A stretch of DNA of 47,557 nt from positions 1 through 47,557 of the forward strand of contig JAQSXC010000017.1 of NCBI GenBank assembly GCA_029266335.1. Reading direction: 5' to 3'. Made by a program: the position numbers and the translations under genes. Position 1 is the stretch's first letter, and each line of letters opens with the position of its first letter. Positions 1 through 6,916 of the stretch are shown piece by piece. The notes under the pieces are model-generated. The model searched no databases. It was not told the DNA's origin and worked only from the letters and a program-made list of their open reading frames with translations. This DNA comes from Eubacterium sp. GTDB taxonomy: Bacteria; Bacillota; Clostridia; Acetivibrionales; DSM-1351.

Positions 1-189
1 CTTATTGAATTCGTACTTCAGAATGATGAAGTCAGAATTGACGGAAATTATGCTATAGCCTGGTCGGATACTCTGGATTTCAGAGTTGAAAAGTCCAGTA
101 AAAGTCTGCTTGGCTCAGCAGTTTCAGGTGAGGGCTTCGTAAATGTTTATCGTGGTACAGGAAGAATACTTATGGCACCTGTAGGCTAA
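1..189 (+). CDS. AIM24 family protein, C-terminal end (partial)
   Basis: The window opens inside a reading frame of 62 codons ending in TAA at 187-189. The visible end contains GNYAIAWSDTLDFRVEKS, then a Gly-rich turn and GTGRILMAPVG. This pattern (beta-rich, AIAWS..L.F.VEKS, closing with a GxGxIL.AP strand) is typical of the AIM24/TIGR00266 family, whose bacterial members have a TRAP-like beta fold and no settled function. The start lies outside the window, so length and operon context upstream are unknown. It is followed after 12 bases by a separate LexA-type promoter, so the next gene is probably independently transcribed. Family assignment is from pattern recognition only. Confidence 0.7.
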   Translation, partial: LIEFVLQNDEVRIDGNYAIAWSDTLDFRVEKSSKSLLGSAVSGEGFVNVYRGTGRILMAPVG

Positions 190-201
190 AATAATTTACT
201 A

Positions 202-230
202 TTGACACGAACGTGTGTTCGGTATATTAT
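202..230 (+). promoter_or_regulatory. SOS promoter with perfect LexA box in the spacer
   Basis: A consensus -35 TTGACA (202-207) and a -10 TATTAT (225-230) are separated by exactly 17 bases. The spacer begins with CGAACGTGTGTTCG (208-221), a perfect 14-base match to the Gram-positive LexA box CGAAC-N4-GTTCG. A repressor bound here would block RNA polymerase directly, so the downstream small WYL-like gene is predicted to be induced by DNA damage. Confidence 0.88.
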
Positions 231-261
231 ATAAATATCATGAATTTTACAGGTGATATTT

Positions 262-483
262 ATGGTGGAATATTTTCTAAAAGCATCAATGGAACGCAAC
301 AGAATAATAAACATTATTTATTTAAAGGGAAATGAAATTACCGAAAGAAGTATTAAAGTATTTGAGATAAGCAATGGTAATGTAAAAGCCTTTTGTTTTC
401 TCAGGAATCAAAGCAGGATATTTAAAATGGAAAATATTCTATCGGCAGCTTTTAAACAAAATGATGTGAAAATGGCTAAATAA
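262..483 (+). CDS. Small stand-alone WYL-domain-like protein, SOS-controlled
   Basis: A 73-residue protein. The ATG at 262 is chosen because AGGTGA (251-256) sits 5 bases upstream; a GTG at 253 overlaps that site. The chain carries the core of a WYL domain and little else: an N-terminal helix with MERNRIINIIYLKGNEITER, a beta segment around IKVFEISNGNVKAFCF, and the characteristic ending SRIFKMENILSA. In longer proteins WYL domains act as ligand- or nucleic-acid-sensing modules beside an HTH; no HTH is present here. Short WYL-like proteins of Firmicutes are sometimes found with DNA-damage genes, which agrees with the LexA box upstream, but its target cannot be read from the sequence. It is monocistronic: promoter before, hairpin after. 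Confidence 0.75.
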   Translation: MVEYFLKASMERNRIINIIYLKGNEITERSIKVFEISNGNVKAFCFLRNQSRIFKMENILSAAFKQNDVKMAK

Positions 484-489
484 ATTACC

Positions 490-529
490 TGCCCGACAGA
501 GCGGATTTATGCATCTGCTCTGTCGGGCA
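490..529 (+). terminator. Strong hairpin after the WYL-like gene
   Basis: GCCCGACAGAGC (491-502) pairs perfectly with GCTCTGTCGGGC (517-528). The flanking T490/A529 and four inner pairs extend the stem to about 17 bp around a 6-base loop. The downstream tract is only weakly T-rich. It separates the + gene from the convergent gene at 587 and could serve both strands. Confidence 0.65.
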
Positions 530-586
530 TATTATTGACATTTGGTCATGTTTTTGGCATTTGACTGTACTGTCCGGCTGACAATA

Positions 587-1141
587 TTACAGTTCATTTA
601 TTGGCTTGCATAGTATTTCATTAATCTTTAACCTGGATAAATTTCTTGTTGACGCAGCCTGCATCACCATGGCTGTGTCTGATCCCTTTCCTGTCCCTGC
701 AATAGCTATTACTTTTTCGCCTGCACCCAGAAGCCCGGCATCCGATGCCATTAGTACGATTTCATAACAAACTTTTACGCCCTCGCAAAAACATCTTAAG
801 AAGTTTGCTATGATGCCGGGAACGTTTGAACCAAAAAGTTTTTCAGTATGAAAGAGCATTGTTCCGAAGTGAACCTCATGTCCTGCTTCTCTTAATTGCT
901 TAATCAATTCAGGATCAAAAGGATTATCAACTCTCGAAAAATCAAACTGGTGAGGTATTACTACCAGTTTTACACCCTTATCCTTAAAAAAGTTCATTGC
1001 TTTTGCAGCTGAAGTACCGGTTGTTGAGGCTAGAACCACTTTATTTATTCCTGATTCGCTCAATCTTTCTTCAACAAGCTTAAAGGTTTTTTCAGTATTA
1101 TCATCCCTTACTGACTCAAAATAATTAATTTTGCTTTCCAT
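587..1141 (-). CDS. Pyruvate kinase C-terminal-domain-like protein
   Basis: A 184-residue soluble protein. ATG at 1141 is preferred over the in-frame GTG at 1147, because GAGG lies at normal spacing before the ATG. The fold pattern is that of a stand-alone pyruvate kinase alpha/beta (PK_C-like) domain: VVLASTTGTSAAKAMNFF near residue 40, LVVIPHQFDF in the middle, and the phosphate-loop-like IAIAGTGKGSDTAMVMQAA near the end. Single PK_C-like proteins of this length are common in clostridia and archaea; their substrate is not established, and the catalytic barrel of pyruvate kinase is absent. Downstream of the nitroreductase on the same strand, with about 80 bases between them, so it may be co-transcribed. 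Confidence 0.7.
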   Translation of the reverse strand: MESKINYFESVRDDNTEKTFKLVEERLSESGINKVVLASTTGTSAAKAMNFFKDKGVKLVVIPHQFDFSRVDNPFDPELIKQLREAGHEVHFGTMLFHTEKLFGSNVPGIIANFLRCFCEGVKVCYEIVLMASDAGLLGAGEKVIAIAGTGKGSDTAMVMQAASTRNLSRLKINEILCKPINEL

Positions 1142-1223
1142 ATACACCTCGATATTATAATTATATTGTTGTTTAATTTCCGTTCCTTTATTTTTAATCT
1201 GTTAATTGAATATGTATGGTTTT

Positions 1224-1742
1224 TTACCAGACATTTGAATAGTGTATTTTATCTGTATTAAATCTGTCGGCAGGTTCTGAAGTTTCTGCCGGATGGCCTG
1301 CAGCAATCAATGAAAAGGGGGTGATGTGTTCAGGAAGCTTTAAAAGCCTTCGGAGGGTATCCGAATCATTGCCTCCTTCTGGATTTATGCCTTGCCAGAC
1401 AGCACCAAGTCCCAAGGCTGTTGCTGCCAGGAGAATATTCTGTGTAGCAGCCGAGCAATCCTGTTCCCAATAGCATTCAAGTGTAGCAGCCTTGGGTTCT
1501 CCACAGACTAATATTGCCAGAGGTGCATTCTTAAGATTATTAAAACCCCCATGAATATCAGACAGCTGATTTAATATAGTTCTATCCCGTATTATAACAA
1601 AGTGCCAGGGCTGCTGATTACATGCCGAAGGTGCGCTCATAGCAGCCCGCAGGAGACTGTTAATTAATTCGTCGGATACTTCACGGTTTTGAAATTTTCT
1701 GATACTCCTTCTATTAAAAATAATGTTTAAATCTTTTTCCAT
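1224..1742 (-). CDS. Nitroreductase family FMN protein
   Basis: A 172-residue protein. AAGGAG lies 8 bases before the ATG at 1742; an upstream in-frame GTG at 1751 overlaps that site. Nitroreductase signatures are clear: RRSIRKFQNREVSDELI near the N-terminus (FMN phosphate contact), SAPSACNQQPWHFVII (residues about 34-50), and GLGAVWQGI near residue 115. The ending, HPAETSEPADRF...HYSNVW, is the usual nitroreductase tail. The family reduces nitro, quinone or related electrophiles with NAD(P)H and FMN; the physiological substrate is unknown. It is divergent from an HxlR regulator, a common pairing in which the regulator senses electrophiles or disulfide stress and controls the reductase. Confidence 0.88.
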   Translation of the reverse strand: MEKDLNIIFNRRSIRKFQNREVSDELINSLLRAAMSAPSACNQQPWHFVIIRDRTILNQLSDIHGGFNNLKNAPLAILVCGEPKAATLECYWEQDCSAATQNILLAATALGLGAVWQGINPEGGNDSDTLRRLLKLPEHITPFSLIAAGHPAETSEPADRFNTDKIHYSNVW

Positions 1743-1792
1743 ATCTTCCACTCCTTACGTCTTTATGTTATAAATTTAGTATAGAAAGTCCT

Positions 1793-1822
1793 TTGACACA
1801 AGTACGCACTTTTTTGTTTTAT
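1793..1822 (+). promoter_or_regulatory. Divergent nitroreductase/HxlR control region with palindrome
   Basis: On the + strand TTGACA (1793-1798) and TTTTAT (1817-1822) form a promoter with an 18-base spacer. The spacer contains AAGTACGCACTT (1800-1811), an inverted repeat with 4-base arms AAGT/ACTT around ACGC. HxlR/YodB-type regulators bind short palindromes of this kind over their own divergent promoters, so this is the likely operator. For the minus strand a TATACT box is visible around 1777-1782, with no good -35. Confidence 0.5.
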
Positions 1823-1862
1823 AGTCTCAAAAAAGTAACTGAAATTAACGAGGAGGATAAGT

Positions 1863-2210
1863 GTGATTATATATAAGAATAAAAAATTTAACTGCCACAT
1901 GGAAATGACCATGGATCTGATAGGTGGAAAATGGAAGGTACTGATACTATGGAATTTATCCTCCGGGGTCCTCCGTTTTAACGAGCTGAAAAGGATATTC
2001 CCCGAGGTATCACAAAAAATGCTTACGCAACAGCTAAGAGATCTGGAAGAGAACGGATTAATCAACAGAACGGTATTTCCTCAGGTTCCGCCAAAGGTAG
2101 AGTATTCTCTTACCGAGAATGGCAGGAATCTGGTACCCATATTACATGAAATGAATAAATGGGGAATAAAATTTGCAAATGAGAATTGTGTCTGTACACT
2201 GGATGCGTGA
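1863..2210 (+). CDS. HxlR family transcriptional regulator
   Basis: A 115-residue winged-helix protein starting at GTG 1863, 6 bases after GAGGAGG (1850-1856). HxlR landmarks are all present: FNCHMEMTMDLIGGKWK at the N-terminus, ILWNLSSGVLRFNELKR, then SQKMLTQQLRDLEENGLI (recognition helix), and the wing PPKVEYSLTENGRNL. Cys11, just before the winged helix, matches the redox- or electrophile-sensing cysteine of HypR/YodB-type members. Transcribed divergently from the nitroreductase at 1224-1742, which is its most likely target together with itself. Followed by a terminator at 2279. Confidence 0.9.
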   Translation: MIIYKNKKFNCHMEMTMDLIGGKWKVLILWNLSSGVLRFNELKRIFPEVSQKMLTQQLRDLEENGLINRTVFPQVPPKVEYSLTENGRNLVPILHEMNKWGIKFANENCVCTLDA

Positions 2211-2278
2211 TTGATCTTCATAGAGTTCTGGATTGACGAAATAATATAAGATTGACGGATGAAAATGTATAATGGTAT

Positions 2279-2310
2279 AAGCCGAAGAGTTAAATCTGCG
2301 GCTTTTATTA
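2279..2310 (+). terminator. Terminator after HxlR gene
   Basis: AAGCCGAAGA (2279-2288) pairs with TCTGCGGCTT (2295-2304) with one mismatch, followed by TTATTATTT. It lies 70 bases after the HxlR stop codon. Confidence 0.6.
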
Positions 2311-2368
2311 TTTATCAGAATATTATGCTTTTTTATTTTGTAAATAAAAAATTAGCGAGGTTAATTTT

Positions 2369-2509
2369 ATGGATTTTATGATTCAGGTGAACAGATGTAT
2401 CTGGATAATATGTTTAAATATTATCCCCGTGGGGTATCCTGCCGAAGCACCGGCAGATATACACAGAAAACCGGTTAATGAGGTTGTTTTCTATGATAAG
2501 TGGAGATAG
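2369..2509 (+). pseudogene. Nitroreductase C-terminal remnant
   Basis: A 46-codon frame from ATG 2369 (GCGAGG eight bases upstream) to TAG 2507. Its last 27 residues read IIPVGYPAEAPADIHRKP then VNEVVFYDKW, which is the standard C-terminal tail of a nitroreductase (PVGYPAE...K.R.P..E..FYDKW). The N-terminal two thirds of such a protein, with its FMN motifs, are missing; the first 17 residues match nothing in the family. It is not a copy of the intact neighbour's tail, which reads differently. Best explained as the decayed end of a second nitroreductase gene. The rest of the 490-base gap between 2210 and 2699 shows only a terminator and a promoter. Confidence 0.65.
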
Positions 2510-2549
2510 CATTTTCTGTTAAATATGTGATATTCTTATATTAATCCGG

Positions 2550-2577
2550 TTGACTTTGGGATACCGGAATGTATAAT
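2550..2577 (+). promoter_or_regulatory. Promoter for the DUF362 gene
   Basis: TTGACT (2550-2555) and a perfect TATAAT (2572-2577) with a 16-base spacer lie about 120 bases before the DUF362 start codon. No operator is evident. Confidence 0.6.
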
Positions 2578-2698
2578 AAGTGGTATCGCAAAGCAATGAT
2601 AAAATGACGGTTCAAGGTTTCGCCAGAAAATGACACTGTTTGAAGAACTAAAAAAATTAAAAGGTATTTGAAATAAACATAAAAGCGGAGGGGTATTC

Positions 2699-3649
2699 AT
2701 GAGAAAAGTAATTCATCAGTATATTAATGACAATAGCCATATGAGAAAGTATCTTGACAACTTCAACCTGGGCAGTGAGGGTGTAATAATAAAACCTAAC
2801 TGGACAACAGGTGACTACGGATTTTACACAGATGTGGAATCACTGGAGCCGCTGCTGGCTTCAATAGAGGGCAGGAAGTACATAATAGAAAGCTATATGT
2901 ACGGCAGAACTGACAATACCATAAAGATAGATTCCAATAACGGCCGGGAGCACTGGGAGTATCTGAAGGAGCAGGACAAAAAGTTCCTGGAAGCCAGCGG
3001 TATGGGTGAGCTGCTTGCTAAATACAATGCAGAGTATATCAATATAACCGAGGAATGGTGGTCCGGCAGGTCTGTTCCAGCCGGTGACATACAGAAGATT
3101 GTTGAAGGAAAGTATAAACCCCTTCATCATAAGGAACTCTATGGAACTGTTCCCGAAAAGTTGTTTGAGTTGAGAAATTTGCCTTTGATAAGCTATTCCA
3201 AGATCAAATATAATTTGCCTGTGGTCTCAAATTTTTCTTCCCTGGCAATGAAGAATCTATTTGGTTTGATACCTGTTCCAAACAGGGAATTCTATCATGG
3301 AAGTGATTCCGACACAGGACTTTCCAGAAGTATTGTTGATATTACTGCTATATACAAAGCTTTGTTCAGAGTGGTAGGTATGTGTGAGGGAATATATCAT
3401 GTTCCGGTTACCCGGGAAGAAGGCAGCAACAGGTACAAAATGATCTGGACAGATTATGATGTAATAGAGAATCTGGGTATTATTCTTGGCAGCGAGGATA
3501 TAGTTACTCTTGATGCCTACGTAAACAAACTTATTGGTATTGATCCAAATATAAGGTCAATTCTGAAAATCGGAGAAGAAGTATTCGGTGCCTGGGACAG
3601 AAATGAACTATCATACATAACTGCAGAAATGATTGAGCCATTTAAATAG
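2699..3649 (+). CDS. DUF362 domain protein
   Basis: A 316-residue soluble protein preceded by GCGGAGGGG. It carries the DUF362 (COG2006) hallmarks: VIIKPNWTTG near residue 29, a middle segment leading to LPLISYSKIK, and the most conserved block SLAMKNLFGLIPVPNREFYHG near residues 181-200, followed by DITAIYKALF. DUF362 proteins often carry a C-terminal 4Fe-4S ferredoxin domain; no cysteine cluster is present here, so this is the short form. The biochemical role is not known. It has its own promoter and a long terminator hairpin, so it is probably monocistronic. Confidence 0.8.
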   Translation: MRKVIHQYINDNSHMRKYLDNFNLGSEGVIIKPNWTTGDYGFYTDVESLEPLLASIEGRKYIIESYMYGRTDNTIKIDSNNGREHWEYLKEQDKKFLEASGMGELLAKYNAEYINITEEWWSGRSVPAGDIQKIVEGKYKPLHHKELYGTVPEKLFELRNLPLISYSKIKYNLPVVSNFSSLAMKNLFGLIPVPNREFYHGSDSDTGLSRSIVDITAIYKALFRVVGMCEGIYHVPVTREEGSNRYKMIWTDYDVIENLGIILGSEDIVTLDAYVNKLIGIDPNIRSILKIGEEVFGAWDRNELSYITAEMIEPFK

Positions 3650-3701
3650 ACATTAACAAATCAGAAAGTGCAATCAGCATAATAGTTTATAATATGTAAA
3701 T

Positions 3702-3750
3702 AAAGATCAAAAGGGCTGGAACCATTGTGGTTCAAGTCCTTTTGATCTTT
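3702..3750 (+). terminator. 23-bp near-perfect hairpin after DUF362 gene
   Basis: The arms 3702-3724 and 3728-3750 pair over 23 positions with one mismatch and one G-T wobble, around a TTG loop. The outer arms are AAAGATCAAAAGG / CCTTTTGATCTTT, so the stem supplies its own A and T tracts and can stop transcription from either side. Confidence 0.75.
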
Positions 3751-3846
3751 GTGGAGTAACTTTGGCAGATACTGTTAATTATACCCATGTACCTGAAAAT
3801 ATTTAAGCCGTATGAGAAACGGTTTTATATTTTAACTGAGTAAATC

Positions 3847-3874
3847 TGAAACTTTTTTCCGGCATTCTTTGTAT
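3847..3874 (+). promoter_or_regulatory. Possible ECF-type autoregulated promoter
   Basis: TGAAAC (3847-3852), then a T-rich 18-base spacer and GTAT (3871-3874), directly before the sigma gene. It resembles the TGAAAC...CGTA promoters used by extracytoplasmic sigma factors, which often transcribe their own gene. The -10 part is imperfect. Confidence 0.4.
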
Positions 3875-3895
3875 TGATAGTCGAGGAGGTTGAAT

Positions 3896-4447
3896 ATGAG
3901 CGATTGTACAATCATAAAAAAATTAAAACGAAACAATGAAAAAGCAATTGAAGAGCTTATTGACAAATACGGTCAATACATAGTGTCAATAGTTTTCAGG
4001 ATCAGCGGTGCTGCATTAAAGAATGAAGATATTGAAGAGGTTGTATCAGACGTGTTTTATGCCATATGGAAAACAAGGCATACTGTTATGGAGACAGATT
4101 CATTAAAGCCGTATTTAGCACAAATCGCCAGGAATATGACCCGCAACAGATTTAAAAATGTTAGGGACGAACTACCCCTGGATGAAGATATATTGTTTCA
4201 GGAAGATAATAGAATTGAAGAGATGCTGGTACAAAAAGAAAAAGTATCAATTATAAAAGATTTTGTAGATAAAATGAAATATCCGGATAGAGATATACTT
4301 ACAGCATATTATTTTAAGAATTACAAACTTCAGGACATCTCCGATACCTATAAAATACCAATGTCTACCATTAAATCAAAGATTTACAGAGGAAGAAAAA
4401 CAATAATTGAATATCTTGAGGAAAGAGGTTATATTTATGAAATTTAG
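3896..4447 (+). CDS. ECF-type RNA polymerase sigma factor
   Basis: A 183-residue sigma-70-family protein. ATG 3896 follows GAGGAGG by 6 bases; an in-frame TTG at 3890 abuts that site. Region 2 spans about residues 14-80 (LIDKYGQYIVSIVFRISG, then NEDIEEVVSDVFYAIWK and SLKPYLAQIARNMTRNRFK). Region 4 is about residues 125-175 (YPDRDILTAYYFKNYKL, DISDTYKIPMSTIKSKIYRG). There is no region 1 or 3, which is the ECF architecture. Its 3' end overlaps the next gene by 11 bases, so the two are translationally coupled; that gene has the layout of a membrane anti-sigma factor. The stimulus and regulon cannot be told. Confidence 0.88.
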   Translation: MSDCTIIKKLKRNNEKAIEELIDKYGQYIVSIVFRISGAALKNEDIEEVVSDVFYAIWKTRHTVMETDSLKPYLAQIARNMTRNRFKNVRDELPLDEDILFQEDNRIEEMLVQKEKVSIIKDFVDKMKYPDRDILTAYYFKNYKLQDISDTYKIPMSTIKSKIYRGRKTIIEYLEERGYIYEI

Positions 4448-5561
4448 TTTCAGCCGTCAAAAGGAAATTACACAAACTGGGCAAACGGATTTTTTTACTA
4501 ATGAAGCGGGTAAAACTGAAAATGAAATAATTATTCCGGATATTGATATGCTCAGAGTAAAAAGACTTACGATGCATAAAATCAAGCAGGATAAAAAGAG
4601 GATAAAAATACCGTTTGGCAGCAAATATGCTAAAGCTGCCTGTGCCATACTGGCAGCTGCCATGATTACTACCGGAAGTGTTTATGCCTTAAACAATGAG
4701 GGTCTTAAAAACTTGATCACTGAGCTGACAGGAGTTCGGCAGTCAGATATCTTAATGGTGGGAGAAGCTGTTTCGAACAGGGATTATAAGCTTATGGTAC
4801 ATGAAATAGTTACCGATTCGTATGTTGGTAATGTGGTCATATCAGTAGAAGCCTTAAGCAGCAAAAGTAAAGAGGCTTTTGCAAACTACAGAATCAGCCT
4901 CAACCATATAGGCAGTGGCTTCGGTTTGAGAGAGCTGGAAGAGTATAGAGAATCTTACACAAAATATTATGAAATAAGCTTTGGTGGGGCTACTTTTAAA
5001 AATGCTTATAACAACGGTAAACTTCAATTTTCGGTGGAAGGTATGAGGAAAGCCGTCGAGGTTTCCCTTGCATCCACTGTTAAAAGGATTGACTTGGTAC
5101 TTCCCGATGCCGATTCAGACAATTATAGATTTAAGTTTGATAAACTTCATTTGTCCGAAATAGGTTTAACACTTGAAGGAGCAGATACAAGAAATATTAA
5201 TTGTGAATATCAATATAATATTGAGCTGCTGTTTACAGACGGTACAAAAGAGCTTTTGCGAAAAAGGCTGAATGAGAGTAGAAATGATTTACAAAATGAC
5301 ATCCAACATAATGAAAAAGAAGCTAATAGAGAAATCAAGCATAATGAAGTCGGTTCTGAAACAATTTCACAAAACAGTAAGGCTGTTTCGAGAGAGACAA
5401 TAACCGAAATAGATGGTAAGTTGATTCAAGGTGCTTCAGAAAGACTTTCAGGTGATAAGGATGATTATATAGTTGTAAGCATGAGTTTTTTAAAGAATCT
5501 TCCAATGGATAAAATCAAGCAGGTTATTATAAATGGCATTTCCTACGATATTCCCAAATAA
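4437..5561 (+). CDS. Membrane-anchored DUF4179-type anti-sigma factor candidate
   Basis: A 374-residue protein. ATG 4437 follows AGAGG and overlaps the sigma gene's end; an upstream in-frame ATG at 4407 would lie deeper in that gene. Residues 1-61 are charged and cytoplasmic. One membrane segment follows at about 64-84 (YAKAACAILAAAMITTG) in the inside-to-outside orientation. The remaining 290 residues are extracellular, beginning with the DUF4179-like block LNNEGLKNLITELTG. Near residues 280-310 there is an Asn/Glu/Lys-rich low-complexity stretch. Gene order and overlap argue that it sequesters the sigma factor at the membrane and releases it on an outside signal. A classical zinc anti-sigma (HxxxCxxC) motif is absent. 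Confidence 0.72.
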   Translation: MKFSFSRQKEITQTGQTDFFTNEAGKTENEIIIPDIDMLRVKRLTMHKIKQDKKRIKIPFGSKYAKAACAILAAAMITTGSVYALNNEGLKNLITELTGVRQSDILMVGEAVSNRDYKLMVHEIVTDSYVGNVVISVEALSSKSKEAFANYRISLNHIGSGFGLRELEEYRESYTKYYEISFGGATFKNAYNNGKLQFSVEGMRKAVEVSLASTVKRIDLVLPDADSDNYRFKFDKLHLSEIGLTLEGADTRNINCEYQYNIELLFTDGTKELLRKRLNESRNDLQNDIQHNEKEANREIKHNEVGSETISQNSKAVSRETITEIDGKLIQGASERLSGDKDDYIVVSMSFLKNLPMDKIKQVIINGISYDIPK

Positions 5562-5571
5562 TCCCATGTAT

Positions 5572-5605
5572 CCGGAGGAGCAGTTCTGATCCTCCGGTCT
5601 TTTTA
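5572..5605 (+). terminator. Terminator of the sigma/anti-sigma operon
   Basis: CCGGAGGA (5572-5579) pairs with TCCTCCGG (5590-5597), followed by TCTTTTTA. A canonical intrinsic terminator 11 bases after the stop codon. Confidence 0.85.
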
Positions 5606-5725
5606 TGTTATTAAGCAAAATAATTCGTTATTCAACTTTCTAAATTATTATTACATATTTTCTCAAAAGAACCGATAATTAATATGTGATACATTTTCAA
5701 ACAATAAAAAATTGGAGTATTAGTT

Positions 5726-6376
5726 ATGAATATAAATCAGAAGAGTTTAAATGACTTATTGTCCATAATGCAGCCAAAAAACTCTTTGGATATGCTGAGA
5801 GAAAAACGCGAAGCCCAGTTGAAAAAGATAAACCAGGGGCTAAGTACTTCTCCCGATTCCGGAAAAAATGACACCAATGATTCCAGACAGGACTTTGCAG
5901 AGCTAAGGGCTATTGATGAACAGATACAAATGGAAATATATGAGGAAAAAAGCAATAAACTTGAGCTGGAACGGTTAGAAAGAGAAGCGGCAGCAGCAAA
6001 GAGTCTGCGTAAAAAGGAGAGAGCTTCGGCAGAACACCAGGCTGTTCTCGAAAGGTGCAGCATGAATAAATTGTTTTCTGCCAACAGAAAATCCATTGAG
6101 CTAAGGACAATGGTAAAGTCGGGCGTTTCAGTAACCCTTACCAAAGATTTCTCGGCTTCCGATAAAGATGGCCCGGTAAATAAGCTGTTTCAGAAGTCAG
6201 AGGAAATAAACAGAGATTTAAGAGAATCGTCAGATTTTGGTATTGCTGCTGCAAAAGTGGCCGCCCGCCGTCAAAACATCCGGAATCAGAAAGAGAACGA
6301 AGAGGCAGCTTTGGAGAACAGTAAAAGAAGGAAAAACAAAAATAAAAATAAAAAACATATAAATATTATATTATAA
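5726..6376 (+). CDS. Uncharacterised coiled-coil protein
   Basis: A 216-residue protein with GGAG eight bases before ATG 5726. I do not recognise a family. It has no signal peptide or membrane segment. The composition is highly charged. Residues about 55-110 are Glu/Arg/Lys-rich with the heptad-like pattern expected of a coiled coil (ELRAIDEQIQMEIYEEKSNK and the following stretch). The C-terminus is a basic tail (SKRRKNKNKNKKH). Together this suggests a cytoplasmic structural or nucleic-acid-contacting protein, but no function can be claimed. It sits between a strong terminator and another unknown gene 79 bases downstream. Confidence 0.6.
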   Translation: MNINQKSLNDLLSIMQPKNSLDMLREKREAQLKKINQGLSTSPDSGKNDTNDSRQDFAELRAIDEQIQMEIYEEKSNKLELERLEREAAAAKSLRKKERASAEHQAVLERCSMNKLFSANRKSIELRTMVKSGVSVTLTKDFSASDKDGPVNKLFQKSEEINRDLRESSDFGIAAAKVAARRQNIRNQKENEEAALENSKRRKNKNKNKKHINIIL

Positions 6377-6454
6377 ACAGCAAATATTTTAGATTTCTTT
6401 ATTTTTAATTTATTTTTTGATTAGTTTTAGATTTAATGGGAGGGAGGATTTTAT

Positions 6455-6862
6455 GTGAGTTGTGATTTTGCTGTATGGTATCCGAAGAAAAAGCTGACAA
6501 AGGCTGAAGCAGGCGCTTTATACCGGCAGCTTTGTGATGGGAGAAGCGAGCTGGTTACACCACATCCGTCCATTAAGGCATTTTACTGTGACATAACTGC
6601 TCTCCATCCCGAAATAGATGATGTTCTTGACGAAGATATTGACAATGTGGATGTATGTCCCTGGGATATAACCTTTGACAAATCTGAGGGACATCTTATT
6701 ATGCCCTGTGTGTGGTCCAAGGCCCAGTATGTGGAAGGACTTGTCAGAAAGCTTGCCAGAAAGCACAGGCTTGCGGTATATGATCCTCAGACCGGAGCTT
6801 ATTATCCTCCTGAGGATAACGGACAGGAAAATACTAAAAAGTCCTGGTGGATATTTTGGTAA
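6455..6862 (+). CDS. Conserved-looking hypothetical protein
   Basis: A 135-residue soluble protein starting at GTG 6455, 6 bases after GGGAGGGAGGA; an ATG two bases earlier is out of frame and stops at once. The chain reads like a compact globular domain: CDFAVWYPKKKLTKAEAGAL at the start, an acidic stretch DDVLDEDIDNVDVCPWDI in the middle, then VEGLVRKLARKHRLAVYDPQ and a Trp-rich tail (KSWWIFW). Proteins opening with the xDFAVWxP..LT..EA pattern occur in varied bacteria, often beside toxin or immunity genes, but I cannot name a characterised family. No toxin partner is visible here. Convergent with the next gene. Confidence 0.65.
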   Translation: MSCDFAVWYPKKKLTKAEAGALYRQLCDGRSELVTPHPSIKAFYCDITALHPEIDDVLDEDIDNVDVCPWDITFDKSEGHLIMPCVWSKAQYVEGLVRKLARKHRLAVYDPQTGAYYPPEDNGQENTKKSWWIFW

Positions 6863-6916
6863 TGTCCCTGATTATTTCAGGTATCTTTCTAAGTATTTAT
6901 AAATTTGAAGTTTTGT

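Noticed and set aside
2600..2672. Short frame ending MTLFEELKKLKGI before the DUF362 gene.
   Set aside because: Thirteen codons without a ribosome site; could be chance or a relic, not supportable as a gene.
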